A stretch of DNA of 64,000 nucleotides from Hymenobacter ruricola (GCF_015694525.1 NZ_JADQDM010000002.1:434001-498000); one strand, 5' to 3'; shown: positions 53,447 through 64,000, numbered from the stretch's first letter. The notes: generated by a model not told the origin, from the letters alone. Numbers and translations: made by a program.

Positions 53447-53639
53447 GCGGTGGCCAAGAGCCGTTTCGGTAAGGGCCGACGGTTGAGCCAATTGCCGAAA
53501 GCGAACGGCAGTTCCCTGTAACTGAGCGGCCCCGGAGCGGGTGGGTATTTGCGTAAATTGGCGTAATGTTGCGGCCCCATTCTTCCGCCCACCGTGCAGA
53601 TTTTAGGAATCGGGCTGCTTTTAATCTTCGTTTACTCCC

Positions 53640-55124
53640 GTGACCCGTGCCACGCTCCTGCAAGTTCTTGCCCGTCCCACGGCCCTCGGCCCGGCGGAAG
53701 TGCGCGAGCTGGAACAGCTGGCCCAGGCGTTTCCCTACTGCCAAACGGCCCACCTGCTGCTGGCCAAAGCCGCACACGACCAGGGCACCATGCTGGCCGG
53801 CCAGCGCCTGCGCCGCGCCGCCACCTACGCCGCCGACCGCACGCTACTGCGCCGCCTGATTGAGGAAGTAGAGCCAGCGCCCGTTTCAGAACCCATTGTA
53901 GCGGTTAACGAAACTTCTGCCGACGCCGCACCAATTCCGAACCCACAACTCGCTGCACAACCAGCGCATTATGAAGAAGTTGGCACCCTAAAATCTATAG
54001 CAGAAGTTGAAGTAGATGAAGCTCCTGCTGTGCAGAGCCGGGCAGCTCCTGTGGTTGAGGTCCAAGAGTTCACTGCGGCGGCTACACCTGCCGAAGCTGA
54101 AGAAGCGGTTGCAATCGAGCCAGCAGCGGAAGCGGCGCCCAATGACGCCGAGCCTGTCGCGGAAGCATCGCCGGAACAGGAGCCCACAGCTCCGGAAGCA
54201 GCAACCGAGCCCGTCCCGGAAACGCCGACAGCAGCCGAAGCAACATTGGCGCCCGAAGAAGCGCCGGCAGCCCCCCAAGAAGTTGAAGCCGAACTTTTGC
54301 CGGTGCTGGTTGACCAGGAAGACGCATTTGTGCCGGCCGTTTCGCCGGTCCCGGAGCTAGCCGAGGCCGTGCAGCTGGCAGAGGAGCCGGACTTGCCCGC
54401 GCAGGCGCCCGCCATTCGCCCGCCGGTGGAAGTGGGCGAAGCTCGCTTCGAGTTCGGCTTGGCCGAACCTCCCCCGCCCGCCTACGAGCTGCCGGGCCTG
54501 GTAGACGAGTGGGCCGCCGCCGCCGTCACGCTCAGCCTGGGCAGTCCGGAACCAGGCGCTGGCTTTCTGGCGCTCAATCCCGGAGCGGCCGCAGAGGAGC
54601 CCGAATGGACCCCGGCCGCTTTCACCGGCGACGAAACCATTGGGTACGGCTTTGGCGAAAGCAGCCGCCTGGGCTTCTCCCTGCAGCTCCTGAACTTGCT
54701 GACCGACAAAGCCGAAGCAGCTGACAATGCTTCGGTGGAAGCAACGGCGCAGCCGGCGGTGACGCTGCCTCCGCCCGGTGCTTACTTCGAGCCCGACCCG
54801 CTCCTGCTCGACCACTGGGCCACGCACCGCCCGCCGCCCCCGGCGCTGCCCTCGTCGCTCGACCTGATTAACAACTTCCTGAAACGGCAGCCGCGCCTCA
54901 CCCGGCCGGCCATGCTGCCGCCCGCGCCCGGTGGCCAGGCCGACCTGAGCGTGCGCAGCACCCGCGCCGAACCCGACCTCGTGTCCGAAAACCTCGCCCG
55001 CATCTTCGTGCGCCAGGGCAAAACCGCCCGAGCCATTGAGATTTATGAGAAGCTGATGGTGAAACAGCCGGAAAAAATGGCGTACTTTGCGGCCCAAATA
55101 CAATCTTTGCAACCTCCGGCGTAA
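53640..55124 (+). CDS. Low-complexity protein with C-terminal TPR
   Basis: 494 residues starting at GTG 53640. A helical N-domain (about 1-75: ATLLQVLARPTALGPAEVRELEQLAQAFPYCQTAHLLLAKAAHD) is followed by a long disordered Ala/Pro/Glu region (about 80-270). A C-terminal part has a TPR unit (ENLARIFVRQGKTARAIEIYEKLMVKQPEKMAYFAAQI). I recall N-domain and TPR versions of this protein between lptE and secG in Bacteroidota, possibly in envelope biogenesis; no function is proven. Ends 26 bp before secG. Confidence 0.8.
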   Translation: MTRATLLQVLARPTALGPAEVRELEQLAQAFPYCQTAHLLLAKAAHDQGTMLAGQRLRRAATYAADRTLLRRLIEEVEPAPVSEPIVAVNETSADAAPIPNPQLAAQPAHYEEVGTLKSIAEVEVDEAPAVQSRAAPVVEVQEFTAAATPAEAEEAVAIEPAAEAAPNDAEPVAEASPEQEPTAPEAATEPVPETPTAAEATLAPEEAPAAPQEVEAELLPVLVDQEDAFVPAVSPVPELAEAVQLAEEPDLPAQAPAIRPPVEVGEARFEFGLAEPPPPAYELPGLVDEWAAAAVTLSLGSPEPGAGFLALNPGAAAEEPEWTPAAFTGDETIGYGFGESSRLGFSLQLLNLLTDKAEAADNASVEATAQPAVTLPPPGAYFEPDPLLLDHWATHRPPPPALPSSLDLINNFLKRQPRLTRPAMLPPAPGGQADLSVRSTRAEPDLVSENLARIFVRQGKTARAIEIYEKLMVKQPEKMAYFAAQIQSLQPPA

Positions 55125-55150
55125 TTCGCCTTTTTGTTTTATTGCTCATC

Positions 55151-55561
55151 ATGTACATCGCTCTCATCGTTCTCATTCTTCTTGTGTGCTTTCTGCTGGC
55201 CCTGGTGGTGCTGGCCCAAAACCCCAAAGGCGGCGGAATTTCGAGCCAGTTCAGCGCCGGCGGCGCGGCCAGCATGATGGGCGTGAAGCGCACCGGCGAC
55301 CTGCTGGAGAAACTGACCTGGGGCTTTGCCATTGGCCTCGTGGTGCTGTCGCTCGGCTCGCACATGCTGACTTCCACCGGCGGCGGCCCCGCTCGCAGCG
55401 TCAACCAGCAGCGCGCCCTGGAAACCAAGCTGCCCGCTTCGGCCCCGGCGCCCACCGCCCCTGCTCCCAGTGGCGCTCAAGCTCCGGCTGGCGGCGCCAC
55501 CACGGCGCCCACCACGGCCCCGGCAACACCTGCGGATGCTCCTGCTACGCCTGCCAAATAA
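55151..55561 (+). CDS. secG: Preprotein translocase subunit SecG
   Basis: Small Sec translocon membrane subunit, 136 residues. Two membrane helices (about 2-22, MYIALIVLILLVCFLLALVV; about 52-72, LTWGFAIGLVVLSLGSHML) flank the conserved loop LAQNPKGGGISSQFSAGGAASMMGVKR. The C-terminal Ala/Pro/Thr-rich tail is longer than in E. coli but usual in Bacteroidota. ATG 55151 is chosen over a TTG three codons earlier. A strong terminator follows. Confidence 0.94.
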   Translation: MYIALIVLILLVCFLLALVVLAQNPKGGGISSQFSAGGAASMMGVKRTGDLLEKLTWGFAIGLVVLSLGSHMLTSTGGGPARSVNQQRALETKLPASAPAPTAPAPSGAQAPAGGATTAPTTAPATPADAPATPAK

Positions 55562-55588
55562 ACTCGCGCTTCCCGCGTCCCAATCTTC

Positions 55589-55625
55589 AAAAGCCGGTGC
55601 TTCCACGCGAAGCACCGGCTTTTTT
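55589..55625 (+). terminator. Rho-independent terminator after secG
   Basis: AAGCCGGTGCTTC and GAAGCACCGGCTTTTTT form a perfect stem with a T run, ending the miaB-secG cluster. Confidence 0.9.
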
Positions 55626-55801
55626 GTTGGCCGTGTGGTCGAGCTGTCGCATTCTTGTCAACTTTGACCCGCTGATTCGTTCCTCTGCCACGAAAGTTCC
55701 CGAAAACTGCCCATTTTGTCAGGTTTCCGGGGCTGGCACGGGAAATGACGAGGGGGCGTAGACTCTGATTTTCCACCTTACATAACCCAAACACACACAG
55801 A

Positions 55802-57807
<2,006 letters not shown>

Positions 57808-57866
57808 GACCGCAGATTATAACGGATTTGACGGATTACGCAGATTCGTTATAACTGCTAACAGAG

Positions 57867-57900
57867 AGCCCCGCTGGCGTTGCCGGCGGGGCTTTTTTTA
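57867..57900 (+). terminator. Rho-independent terminator after groL
   Basis: AGCCCCGCTGGC and GCCGGCGGGGCTTTTTTT pair across a short loop. The same design recurs at 63165-63199. Confidence 0.9.
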
Positions 57901-58065
57901 TTGGCGGAGGCAACGCTTAGGCATATTTACAAGGGTTTGTTTTGGGTGCAGGAGCAGGCAAGCCGTTAAGCCAAAAGCGGTATTCCTCAACTCAAACCCG
58001 CTGCTGGTAAACCCGGGGCGGAAAATTGAGCCGGCAGTAGTAGGTTCGGGTGAACTTGCCACCGT

Positions 58066-59823
58066 ATGCGACGTAGCCTCTTGATTTTGCTGGTAAGCCT
58101 GTGGGCTGGCGCCGCGCGGGCGGCCGTGCCAGCGCGGCTGCCTGCCGACAGTTGGGCCACGGTGCAGGGTCGCAAGCAGGGCACCGTGACGGCGCTGTGG
58201 AACGCGCTCGACCCGTTTCTGTTTCGGGAGGCGGGCACGGGGCGGCTGCGGGGCGTGGAATACGAGGTAATGGAGTCATTTGCCGCGTACGTGCGGCGGC
58301 GCTACGGCGTGCGGCTGCGGGTGGAGTGGCGCGAGGTGCCGGTGTTCGACGAGCTGCTGCCTTACGTGGCCCATAGCCGGCAGGCGGGGGTGTTTGGCTG
58401 GGGCAGCTTTTCGATAACGGACGCCCGCGAGCGGCAGGTGCGCTTCACTCCGCCGTATATGCCCGACCTGAACGTGCTGGTGACCCACGAGCGGGTGCCC
58501 ACCGCCGGCAGCGCCGCCGAGCTGCTGCGCGCCCTGCGCGGCGACGGCGTGGCCTACACCATGCAGGCCACCACGATGGCCGACGACGTGCGGGCCCTAC
58601 TGCCAGCCAGCGGCCCGGAAACTCCTACCCGCTTCACGGCCGACGATTTTGACATTCTGGAACGCATTGCCGGCGACGAGCGGGTGTTTGGCTACGTGCC
58701 GCTGTCGGTGTACGTGGTGGGCCTGCAGAAAGGACTGGCCATCAAGCGCCACCCGGCCCTGACCCGGCCCCGGCGGGGCTGCGCCGGCATTTACCCACCG
58801 GGCAGCGACTGGCAGCCGGTGGTGGACGAGTACTTCGGCAGCGCCGAATTTGGCCGCGTGAGCCAGCAGCTGCTGCAAAAGTACCTGGGCACCTACATGT
58901 CGGCGCTGGTGGCGGCCCCGGCCCAGGGCAGCCGGCCTGCCGACGACCGGGAGCTGTTGCGGCTGGAAAAGGAAATTGTGTCGCAGCGCTTCGTGGACGC
59001 CGCCTTGCAGCACCAGCAGAGCCGCACCTACCTCAACGGGTTCATCCTGGTGGGGCTGCTGGTGCTGGTGCTGGCCGGGGCGCTGCTGGGCCGGGCCGTG
59101 CTGGTGGGGCGCTTCAACCGCCAGCTTCAGGCGCGCAACGCCGTGATTGGCGAGCAGAACGAAGCCATTGGGCGCATGAACCGGCAGCTGGAGCAGAAGG
59201 TGCTGCAGGGGCAAATGAACCCGCACTTCATCTTCAACTCGCTGAACGCCATTCAGTATTTCGTGAGCCTGGACGAAAAGCGGCAGGCCCTGCACTACAT
59301 CGCCGCGTTTGCCCGCTTCATGCGGCAGCTGCTGGCCAACGCGGCCAATCCCACCACGGCCGTGGCCGACGAAATCCGCCTGTTGGAGCAGTACCTGGCG
59401 CTGGAGCAGCAGCGCTTTGCCCACAAGTTCACCTTCAGCGTGGAGGCGCTGGCGCCCGGCCCGGAGCTGCTGGCGGCCCGGCTGCCCTCGCTGCTGCTGC
59501 ACCCCTTCGTGGAAAACGCCCTCTACCACGGCGTGCTGAACCGGCCCGATGCCGGCGGCCACATCCGCGTGCGCTTCGAGCACACCGGCACCGAGCTGCG
59601 GGTGGCCGTGGAAGACAACGGGGCCGGGCGCCAAACGGCGGCGGCTCAGCAAACCCGCCAGCGCAGCGCTCACCTCACGCCCTTCGCGCAGCTGGCCCAG
59701 GAGCGCCTGGCCTTGCTCAACGAGGACACCGCCACCTCTATACGGGTGCAGACCGTGGACCTGGCCGACGAAGCCGGCGGGCAGGGCACCCGGGTGGAAT
59801 TTGCGTGCCCGGCCACCGCGTGA
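58066..59823 (+). CDS. LytS-type histidine kinase fused to a periplasmic binding domain
   Basis: 585 residues. Signal peptide RSLLILLVSLWAGAARAA, then a periplasmic solute-binding (SBP family 3-like) domain at about 25-290 (GVEYEVMESFAAYVRRRYGVRLRVEWREV, QVRFTPPYMPDLNVLV). One membrane helix at about 325-347 (GFILVGLLVLVLAGALLGRAVLV), a coiled coil, and a His_kinase (LytS/YpdA) core follow, with H387 in QMNPHFIFNSLNAIQYF and an ATPase N-box around PFVENALYHGV. The binding domain suggests sensing of an amino acid or similar ligand (inference). It heads a cluster with a second kinase and a LytTR regulator. Confidence 0.88.
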   Translation: MRRSLLILLVSLWAGAARAAVPARLPADSWATVQGRKQGTVTALWNALDPFLFREAGTGRLRGVEYEVMESFAAYVRRRYGVRLRVEWREVPVFDELLPYVAHSRQAGVFGWGSFSITDARERQVRFTPPYMPDLNVLVTHERVPTAGSAAELLRALRGDGVAYTMQATTMADDVRALLPASGPETPTRFTADDFDILERIAGDERVFGYVPLSVYVVGLQKGLAIKRHPALTRPRRGCAGIYPPGSDWQPVVDEYFGSAEFGRVSQQLLQKYLGTYMSALVAAPAQGSRPADDRELLRLEKEIVSQRFVDAALQHQQSRTYLNGFILVGLLVLVLAGALLGRAVLVGRFNRQLQARNAVIGEQNEAIGRMNRQLEQKVLQGQMNPHFIFNSLNAIQYFVSLDEKRQALHYIAAFARFMRQLLANAANPTTAVADEIRLLEQYLALEQQRFAHKFTFSVEALAPGPELLAARLPSLLLHPFVENALYHGVLNRPDAGGHIRVRFEHTGTELRVAVEDNGAGRQTAAAQQTRQRSAHLTPFAQLAQERLALLNEDTATSIRVQTVDLADEAGGQGTRVEFACPATA

Positions 59824-59937
59824 GCGGCGGGCGGGAAATCCCAGCCCCGGGTAGGACAACTGCATGGCTATGCCTGATTATTCAGTATCATTGAGTGTTG
59901 GCCGCCCCGTGCCCGTCTTCCCATTTCCCGTTTGCTT

Positions 59938-61278
59938 ATGACCGCCGCGACTTTTTGGCACCAGCTTTCGCACCTGGGCGTGGGGCCCCACCTCCCGCGC
60001 GAGCTGCGCAAGAAAGTGGTGCTGTGCAACCGCATCAGCGCCACGGTGTTTGTGGCCATCGGGGCCACGGGGTTTCAGTTTTTCCGGTTGCCGCCGCTGT
60101 TTGCCCTCTACGCCCTGGCAGCTTTCTGCTACGGCACTCCGCTGCTCTTCAACCTGTTGGGCCGGCACACGCTGGCGCGGGCCGTGCTGGTATGCACGCC
60201 GCCGGTGTTCATCGTGCTGGTGTCGGGGCTGTCGGCCGACGGCCCCTCGTTGAACCTCAAGTTTCAGCTGCTTTCGGTGCTGATTACGCCGGTGGTGCTG
60301 TTTCAAATCACGGAGGGGCGGTGGATGTGGCTGGGGCTGGCCTGGGTGGCGCTGACGTTTGTGCTGTTCGACCCGTTGTCGCGGGCCATTCCGCGGCTGG
60401 CCGAAATCCCCAACGACCAGGCCTTCGACAACCCCGCCACCCAAAACCTAAGTTTGGCGCTCAGCCTGCTGCTGTTTGTGGTGGCTTTTGTGTACTTGCA
60501 ATGGATGAACCGCAGCACCGAGCGGCAGCTGGCCGCGGCCCTGGCCGGCGCCGAAGCCCAGACCCAGGTCATCCAAGCCCAGCACGCGCAGCTGCAGGAC
60601 CAGTACGAGGCCATTGAGCGCCAGAACTCGGCCATCGAAACCATCAACCACGAACTGCGCCTGCAAGCCCTGAAGGCCCAGATTAACCCGCATTTCGTGT
60701 TCAATGCGCTGAATTCCATCCAGCACTTCATCATGCAGAAAGAGCCGCTGGAAGCCATTGGCTACCTGGCCAAGTTTGCCAAGCTCATCCGGCAGGTGCT
60801 GGAAAACTCGGTGAACGAGCGGGTGCCCATTGCCGACGAGCTGAAGGCCCTGGGCTACTACCTGGAGCTGGAAAAGCTGCGCTTCGGCGAGGCCTTCACC
60901 TACCGCATTGAGGTGGACGAGCAAGTGGACGTGCACAACACCGAGGTGCCGGCCATGCTGCTGCAGCCCTACGCCGAAAACGCCATTTTGCACGGCCTGC
61001 GCCACCGCGCCGCGCCCGGCGGCCAACTCACCATCTGGGTGCTGCACCAGTTCGACCATTTGCTGTGCGTGGTGGAAGACAACGGCATTGGGCGGGCCGC
61101 GGCGGCGGCACTGGCCGCCGGCCGGCCCCGCACCCACGTGTCGCGCGGCACCGGCGTCACCGACATGCGCCTGCGCCTGCTCAACCACGAAGTGGGCGTC
61201 GTGATGACGGACCGCCCCCCCACGAACGGCGTGCCCGGCGGCACCCGCGTAGAAATTACCATCCCCCTTGTAGCATGA
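59938..61278 (+). CDS. LytS-type membrane histidine kinase
   Basis: 446 residues from ATG 59938 (a TTG six bases earlier is less likely). The N-terminal half has about six membrane helices (for example LCNRISATVFVAIGATGF, LVCTPPVFIVLVSGL, LSLALSLLLFVVAFVYL) and no recognised sensor domain. A coiled coil (about 190-240) leads to the kinase core with H252 in INPHFVFNALNSIQHF and N-box PYAENAILHGL. Its stop overlaps the start of the LytTR regulator by 4 bp, so this kinase is probably its main partner. Confidence 0.9.
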   Translation: MTAATFWHQLSHLGVGPHLPRELRKKVVLCNRISATVFVAIGATGFQFFRLPPLFALYALAAFCYGTPLLFNLLGRHTLARAVLVCTPPVFIVLVSGLSADGPSLNLKFQLLSVLITPVVLFQITEGRWMWLGLAWVALTFVLFDPLSRAIPRLAEIPNDQAFDNPATQNLSLALSLLLFVVAFVYLQWMNRSTERQLAAALAGAEAQTQVIQAQHAQLQDQYEAIERQNSAIETINHELRLQALKAQINPHFVFNALNSIQHFIMQKEPLEAIGYLAKFAKLIRQVLENSVNERVPIADELKALGYYLELEKLRFGEAFTYRIEVDEQVDVHNTEVPAMLLQPYAENAILHGLRHRAAPGGQLTIWVLHQFDHLLCVVEDNGIGRAAAAALAAGRPRTHVSRGTGVTDMRLRLLNHEVGVVMTDRPPTNGVPGGTRVEITIPLVA

Positions 61279-62033
61279 AAGCGGTTATTATTGAAGACGA
61301 GCTGCACAGCCGGGAATTCCTGAAAAACGTGCTCCAGGAGCTGTGCCCCGAGGTGGAGCTGCTGGGCACGGCCGAATCGGTGCCGACCGGTGTGGCCCTG
61401 CTCAACCGCACCCGGCCCGATTTGGTGTTTTTGGACATTGAGATGCAGTCGGGCACCGGGTTCGATTTGTTGCAGCAGGTGGGCCGCGGCGATTTTGCGG
61501 TGGTGTTCACCACGGCCTACGACCACTACGCCCTGCAAGCCATCAAGTTCAGCGCCATCGATTACCTGCTCAAGCCGCTGGACCTCGACGAGCTGCAGGC
61601 CGCCGTGGGCAAGGTGCGCGACCGCCTGGCCCGCCCCGCCCCCGCCGGCCCCACGGCCCTCGACCAGCTGCTGGCCACCCTCAGCCAGCCCGCCCGCGTG
61701 CCCCAGACCATCACCCTGGCCACGTCCGACGGCCTGGAATTCGTGCCCCTGAGCAGCATCGTTCGCATCGAGGCCGCCGGCGCCTATTCCACTTTTTACC
61801 TGAAAGGGGAAAAGAAAATCGTGGTGAGCAAAAACCTGAAGGAATACGAAGGCATGCTGCCGGCCGGCCAGTTTTTTCGGGTGCACAACTCCCACATCAT
61901 CAACCTGGCCGAAGTGCGGCGCATGGTGCGCACCGACGGCGGCTACGCCGTGATGAGCGACGGCGCCACGGTCCTGATTTCACCCAAAAAGAAAGACGAA
62001 TTCCTGCAGCTGATGACGGGCCGCGAGGCCTAG
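61275..62033 (+). CDS. LytTR-family response regulator
   Basis: 252 residues. Receiver domain at about 1-115 with acidic pocket (VIIEDE), phosphoacceptor D54 in LVFLDIEMQ, and FTTAYDHYALQAIKFSAIDYLLKPL with the conserved T and K. DNA-binding LytTR domain at about 145-250 (IVRIEAAGAYSTFYL, FFRVHNSHIINLAEV). ATG overlaps the kinase stop (ATGA). Such regulators often control export, adhesion or nutrient genes; targets are not visible here. Confidence 0.93.
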   Translation: MKAVIIEDELHSREFLKNVLQELCPEVELLGTAESVPTGVALLNRTRPDLVFLDIEMQSGTGFDLLQQVGRGDFAVVFTTAYDHYALQAIKFSAIDYLLKPLDLDELQAAVGKVRDRLARPAPAGPTALDQLLATLSQPARVPQTITLATSDGLEFVPLSSIVRIEAAGAYSTFYLKGEKKIVVSKNLKEYEGMLPAGQFFRVHNSHIINLAEVRRMVRTDGGYAVMSDGATVLISPKKKDEFLQLMTGREA

Positions 62034-62126
62034 AAGCAGGCGGGTAGACAGGGTGAAAAGCTGCCGAGCGAAGCGGCAGAAGTGCCTGGTATTGGGCAGT
62101 AGTCGAAACACTGGGGAGGGAATGTG

Positions 62127-63123
62127 AGCGGACGTCACCTTTACCCTGTTTTCCACCGTTCCGGTTGGCTCCTTGCCCAATGCCTTGCTGCTCGGCGACT
62201 TGGACGGCGATGGCGACCTGGACGCCGTCACGTTGGATACCGACAGCCAGACCGTGTCGGTGCGCTTCAACAACGGCGCGGGCCAGCTCAGCGGCAACGC
62301 CACTTACGCGGTGGGCAGTGGCGGCTTCGATGCGGCGCTGGGCGACCTCGACGGCGACGGCGACCTTGACGTGGTAGTAAGCCACGCTTCCGTGGACAAC
62401 ACGTCGACGGTGTTGCTCAACAATGGCACCGGTACTTTCGTGGCCGGCACTCCCATCAACACTCTGAATACCCAGACCCTGGCCCTGGGCGACCTCGACA
62501 ACGACGGCGACCTGGATGCGCTGTTCGTAAACACCACTGGTAACTCCATCAGCGTGCGCCTGAACAACAACGCGGCCCCCCTGCCCGTCGAGTTGGTGGC
62601 CTTCACCGCCACGCGCCAGGGCGCGGCCGCCCGCCTGCAGTGGGCCACGGCTTCGGAAAAAAACAACGCTGGCTTCGGGGTAGAGGCTTCGGTGGACGGG
62701 CACTCGTTCCGGCAGCTCGGCTTCGTGCCCGGCCAGGGCAACAGCAGCGGCCCCCGCACCTACGAGTTTCTCGACGAGGCCCTGCTGCGCCACGGCGCCG
62801 CCACGGCCGTCTACTACCGCCTGCGCCAGCAGGACGCCGACGGTACGACCACCTATTCATCGGTGCGCTCGGTGGCCGTGGACGCCGCAACGGCCGCACC
62901 AGCCCTGTACCCCAACCCGGCCGCGGCCGGCACCGGGCTCACCCTCACCGGGGCGCGGCCCCGCCAGCCCCTGCCCCTGCTCGATGCCCTGGGCCGCGAG
63001 GTGCTGCGCGTGGTGCCCGACGAAGCCGGCCGCGCCGAGCTGCGCCTGCCCGCCGGCCTGGCTCCGGGCGTGTACCTGCTGCCCACGCCCGGCCGGGCCC
63101 TGCGGGTGGTGGTCACGGAGTAA
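62127..63123 (+). pseudogene. 5'-truncated T9SS cargo with FG-GAP repeats
   Basis: The frame is open from just after a TGA at 62124-62126 to a TAA at 63123. It opens ADVTFTLFSTVPVGSLPNAL without an ATG or signal peptide. Three VCBS/FG-GAP units follow (LGDLDGDGDLDAVTL, LGDLDGDGDLDVVVS, LGDLDNDGDLDALFV). Then comes a fibronectin-like stretch (LPVELVAFTATRQGAAARLQWATASEKNNAGFGVEAS) and a C-terminal type A sorting domain (ALYPNPAAAG ... LAPGVYLLPTPGRALRVVVTE). Since T9SS cargo needs a Sec signal, the gene has lost its 5' end. An internal TTG at 62173 could start a shorter cytoplasmic product. Confidence 0.75.
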
Positions 63124-63164
63124 GGCAGCAAGCCCGGCCACAACGGCCGCCGCATCAACCATAG

Positions 63165-63199
63165 AAAAGCCCCGCTGGCAATGCCGGCGGGGCTTTTTT
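63165..63199 (+). terminator. Rho-independent terminator
   Basis: AAAAGCCCCGC and GCGGGGCTTTTTT form the stem; almost the same sequence as the terminator after groL. Confidence 0.88.
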
Positions 63200-63208
63200 G
63201 TGCGCGTA

Positions 63209-63433
63209 AGGTTTGTGGTTCGGACCGCAGGTTTGCGCTTCGGTCCGAAGGTTTGTGGTTCGGCGGGAAGGTTTGTCGTTCGGAAGCGGTTGGCGGACGT
63301 CTAGACGGAAGGTTTGTTGTCGGAAAACGGTTGGCGAGGCTTCGGAAGCGGTTGGCGGGCGTTCGGAAGCGGTTGGCGGGCATCCGGACACAAAGGTTCG
63401 TGGTTCGGAAACGGTTGGCGGGCGTCCGGAAGC
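63209..63433. repeat. Degenerate minisatellite of two interleaved units
   Basis: Four units of about 20 bp (AGGTTTGTGGTTCGG plus a variable end) are followed by about five units of about 21 bp (TTCGGAAGCGGTTGGCGGGCG and variants), with one more AGGTT unit among them. The two units share the TTCGG core. Confidence 0.8.
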
Positions 63434-63468
63434 TTGGGAACGTGCTTAGGAAGGAGCTGGCGGGGAGC

Positions 63469-63513
63469 GGGGTGGCACCACGAGTTGCCCGCTAGGCTTC
63501 GTGGTGCCACCCC
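63469..63513 (-). terminator. Hairpin at the end of the T9SS cargo gene
   Basis: Perfect 15-bp arms GGGGTGGCACCACGA (63469-63483) and its complement (63499-63513), just beyond the minus-strand stop. No long T run follows, so it may act as an mRNA end stabiliser. Confidence 0.6.
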
Positions 63514-63517
63514 TTCC

Positions 63518-64000
63518 CTATTCAACAACCAGGCGCTTGGTCACCACGCCTTCGGGCAGGGCCACGCGCAGCGTGTACACGCCGGGCGCCACGTTGCCCA
63601 CGGCCAACGCCTGAGCGGCCGTCCCCCGCTTGGCGGGCAGCTCCTGGCGCAGCACCTGCTGGCCCAGCGAGTTAAATAAGACCACCCCGACGGCTTGCCC
63701 ATTTGCCGGCACGGCCAGCCACAGCTGCTGATGGGCGGGATTCGGAAACACCGAAACCTGGGCGCCCAACGGCGGGCGGGTAGCCAGCGCCTGACCAAGC
63801 TGGAAGACAAGCGAGAAGCGTGGCCCGGCCAGCGAGGCATCGGCCGTAAAGGTGTAGGCAGCCTGGGGCGTCAGCGGCGTGGAGGTGCCGGTGAGGGCGT
63901 CGCGCAGCTGCACGGTGGCGCCGGCGGGCAGGTTCAGCAGCTCATCGGCGCGGAGCGTGTAGGTGCCGGTCTGGGCCACACGCACGGCCAGCGGTACCGT
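63518..64000 (-). CDS. T9SS cargo protein, C-terminal part (runs off the window)
   Basis: The frame is open to the window edge, so the start is missing; 160 codons are visible. The sequence has an all-beta segment (TGTYTLRADELLNLPAGATVQLRDALTGTSTPLTPQAAYTFTA) typical of adhesin-like repeats. A type A type IX sorting domain follows (VSVFPNPAHQQLWLAVPANGQAVGVVLFNSLGQQVLRQ, then NVAPGVYTLRVALPEGVVTKRLVVE). The product should be exported by Sec, then moved across the outer membrane by the PorSS/T9SS machine and cut at the sorting domain. Convergent with the truncated cargo gene. Confidence 0.85.
   Translation of the reverse strand, partial: TVPLAVRVAQTGTYTLRADELLNLPAGATVQLRDALTGTSTPLTPQAAYTFTADASLAGPRFSLVFQLGQALATRPPLGAQVSVFPNPAHQQLWLAVPANGQAVGVVLFNSLGQQVLRQELPAKRGTAAQALAVGNVAPGVYTLRVALPEGVVTKRLVVE

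Larger units (their letters stand above)
63124..63517. other. Gene-free stretch: terminator, minisatellite, terminator
   Basis: This 394-bp stretch holds a rho-independent terminator for the T9SS remnant, a degenerate tandem repeat, and a hairpin that ends the converging gene at 63518. Several frames are open through the repeat, but none gives a plausible protein. Confidence 0.8.

Noticed and set aside
53982..54420. Amyloid-like or adhesin repeat in the Ala/Pro/Glu region of the TPR protein
   Set aside because: The composition is biased, but no regular period is visible; it reads as a disordered linker.
55680..55801. Possible CIRCE or sigma-54 site before groES
   Set aside because: No TTAGCACTC-type inverted repeat. 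TGGCACGGGAAATGA resembles a -24 box, but the -12 GC is not in place.
63209..63433. CRISPR array
   Set aside because: Repeat units are short, degenerate and contiguous without unique spacers, and no cas genes are present.

Overview
The window reads as a GC-rich member of the Bacteroidota, most likely Hymenobacter or a close relative in the Cytophagales (genus is inference). Reasons: TAnnTTTG promoter elements, a type III glutamine synthetase, a long-form IspG of about 660 residues, a type IX secretion sorting domain, GroEL ending in a GGM tail, the gene order miaB / sigma-54 activator / lptE / TPR / secG / groESL, and frequent TTG and GTG starts. No rRNA, tRNA, CRISPR array, insertion sequence transposase or prophage was seen. 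It looks like a core chromosomal segment with small accessory patches.

Layout. 0-6 kb: two overlapping glycosyltransferases, a K+ channel and dnaG on the minus strand. 6-13.5 kb: a small coiled-coil gene, leuS with two odd internal segments, a RelE-type toxin-antitoxin pair and a secreted M14 peptidase. 13.5-17 kb: small genes, including a phyH-like gene broken by a stop codon, a kinase-like orphan and an AT-rich orphan. 17-25.5 kb: ispG, two secreted thioredoxin-fold proteins, a quinone oxidoreductase, a stand-alone PAS protein and glnN. 25.7-32 kb: an LTA-synthase-like membrane enzyme, mtaB, an XRE regulator with a paired operator, a decayed gene and an ABC permease. 32-44 kb: a secreted protein of unknown role, PAP2 phosphatase, GH2 hydrolase, mrp-nifU, fahA, miaE, a putative porin and lpxK. 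44-50 kb: a SMUG2-type glycosylase, nif3, a zinc-ribbon protein, a TPR protein and pabB. 50-57.8 kb: the miaB to groEL cluster. 58-62 kb: two LytS-type histidine kinases, one fused to a periplasmic binding domain, and one LytTR regulator. 62-64 kb: a 5'-truncated T9SS cargo gene, a minisatellite and the end of another T9SS cargo gene.

Common themes. tRNA function (leuS, mtaB, miaE, miaB), envelope biogenesis (lpxK, lptE, porin, LTA-synthase-like, PAP2, glycosyltransferases) and Fe-S or isoprenoid supply (mrp, nifU, ispG) dominate. About ten paired inverted-repeat elements sit in the spacers between transcription units. Two supply the stop codon of a neighbouring gene, and one appears to have become part of the LptE signal peptide. 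The most unusual locus is leuS, which carries a nine-fold 7-residue repeat at the editing-domain junction and a sharply bounded AT-rich block of about 470 bp that includes the catalytic KMSKS loop.
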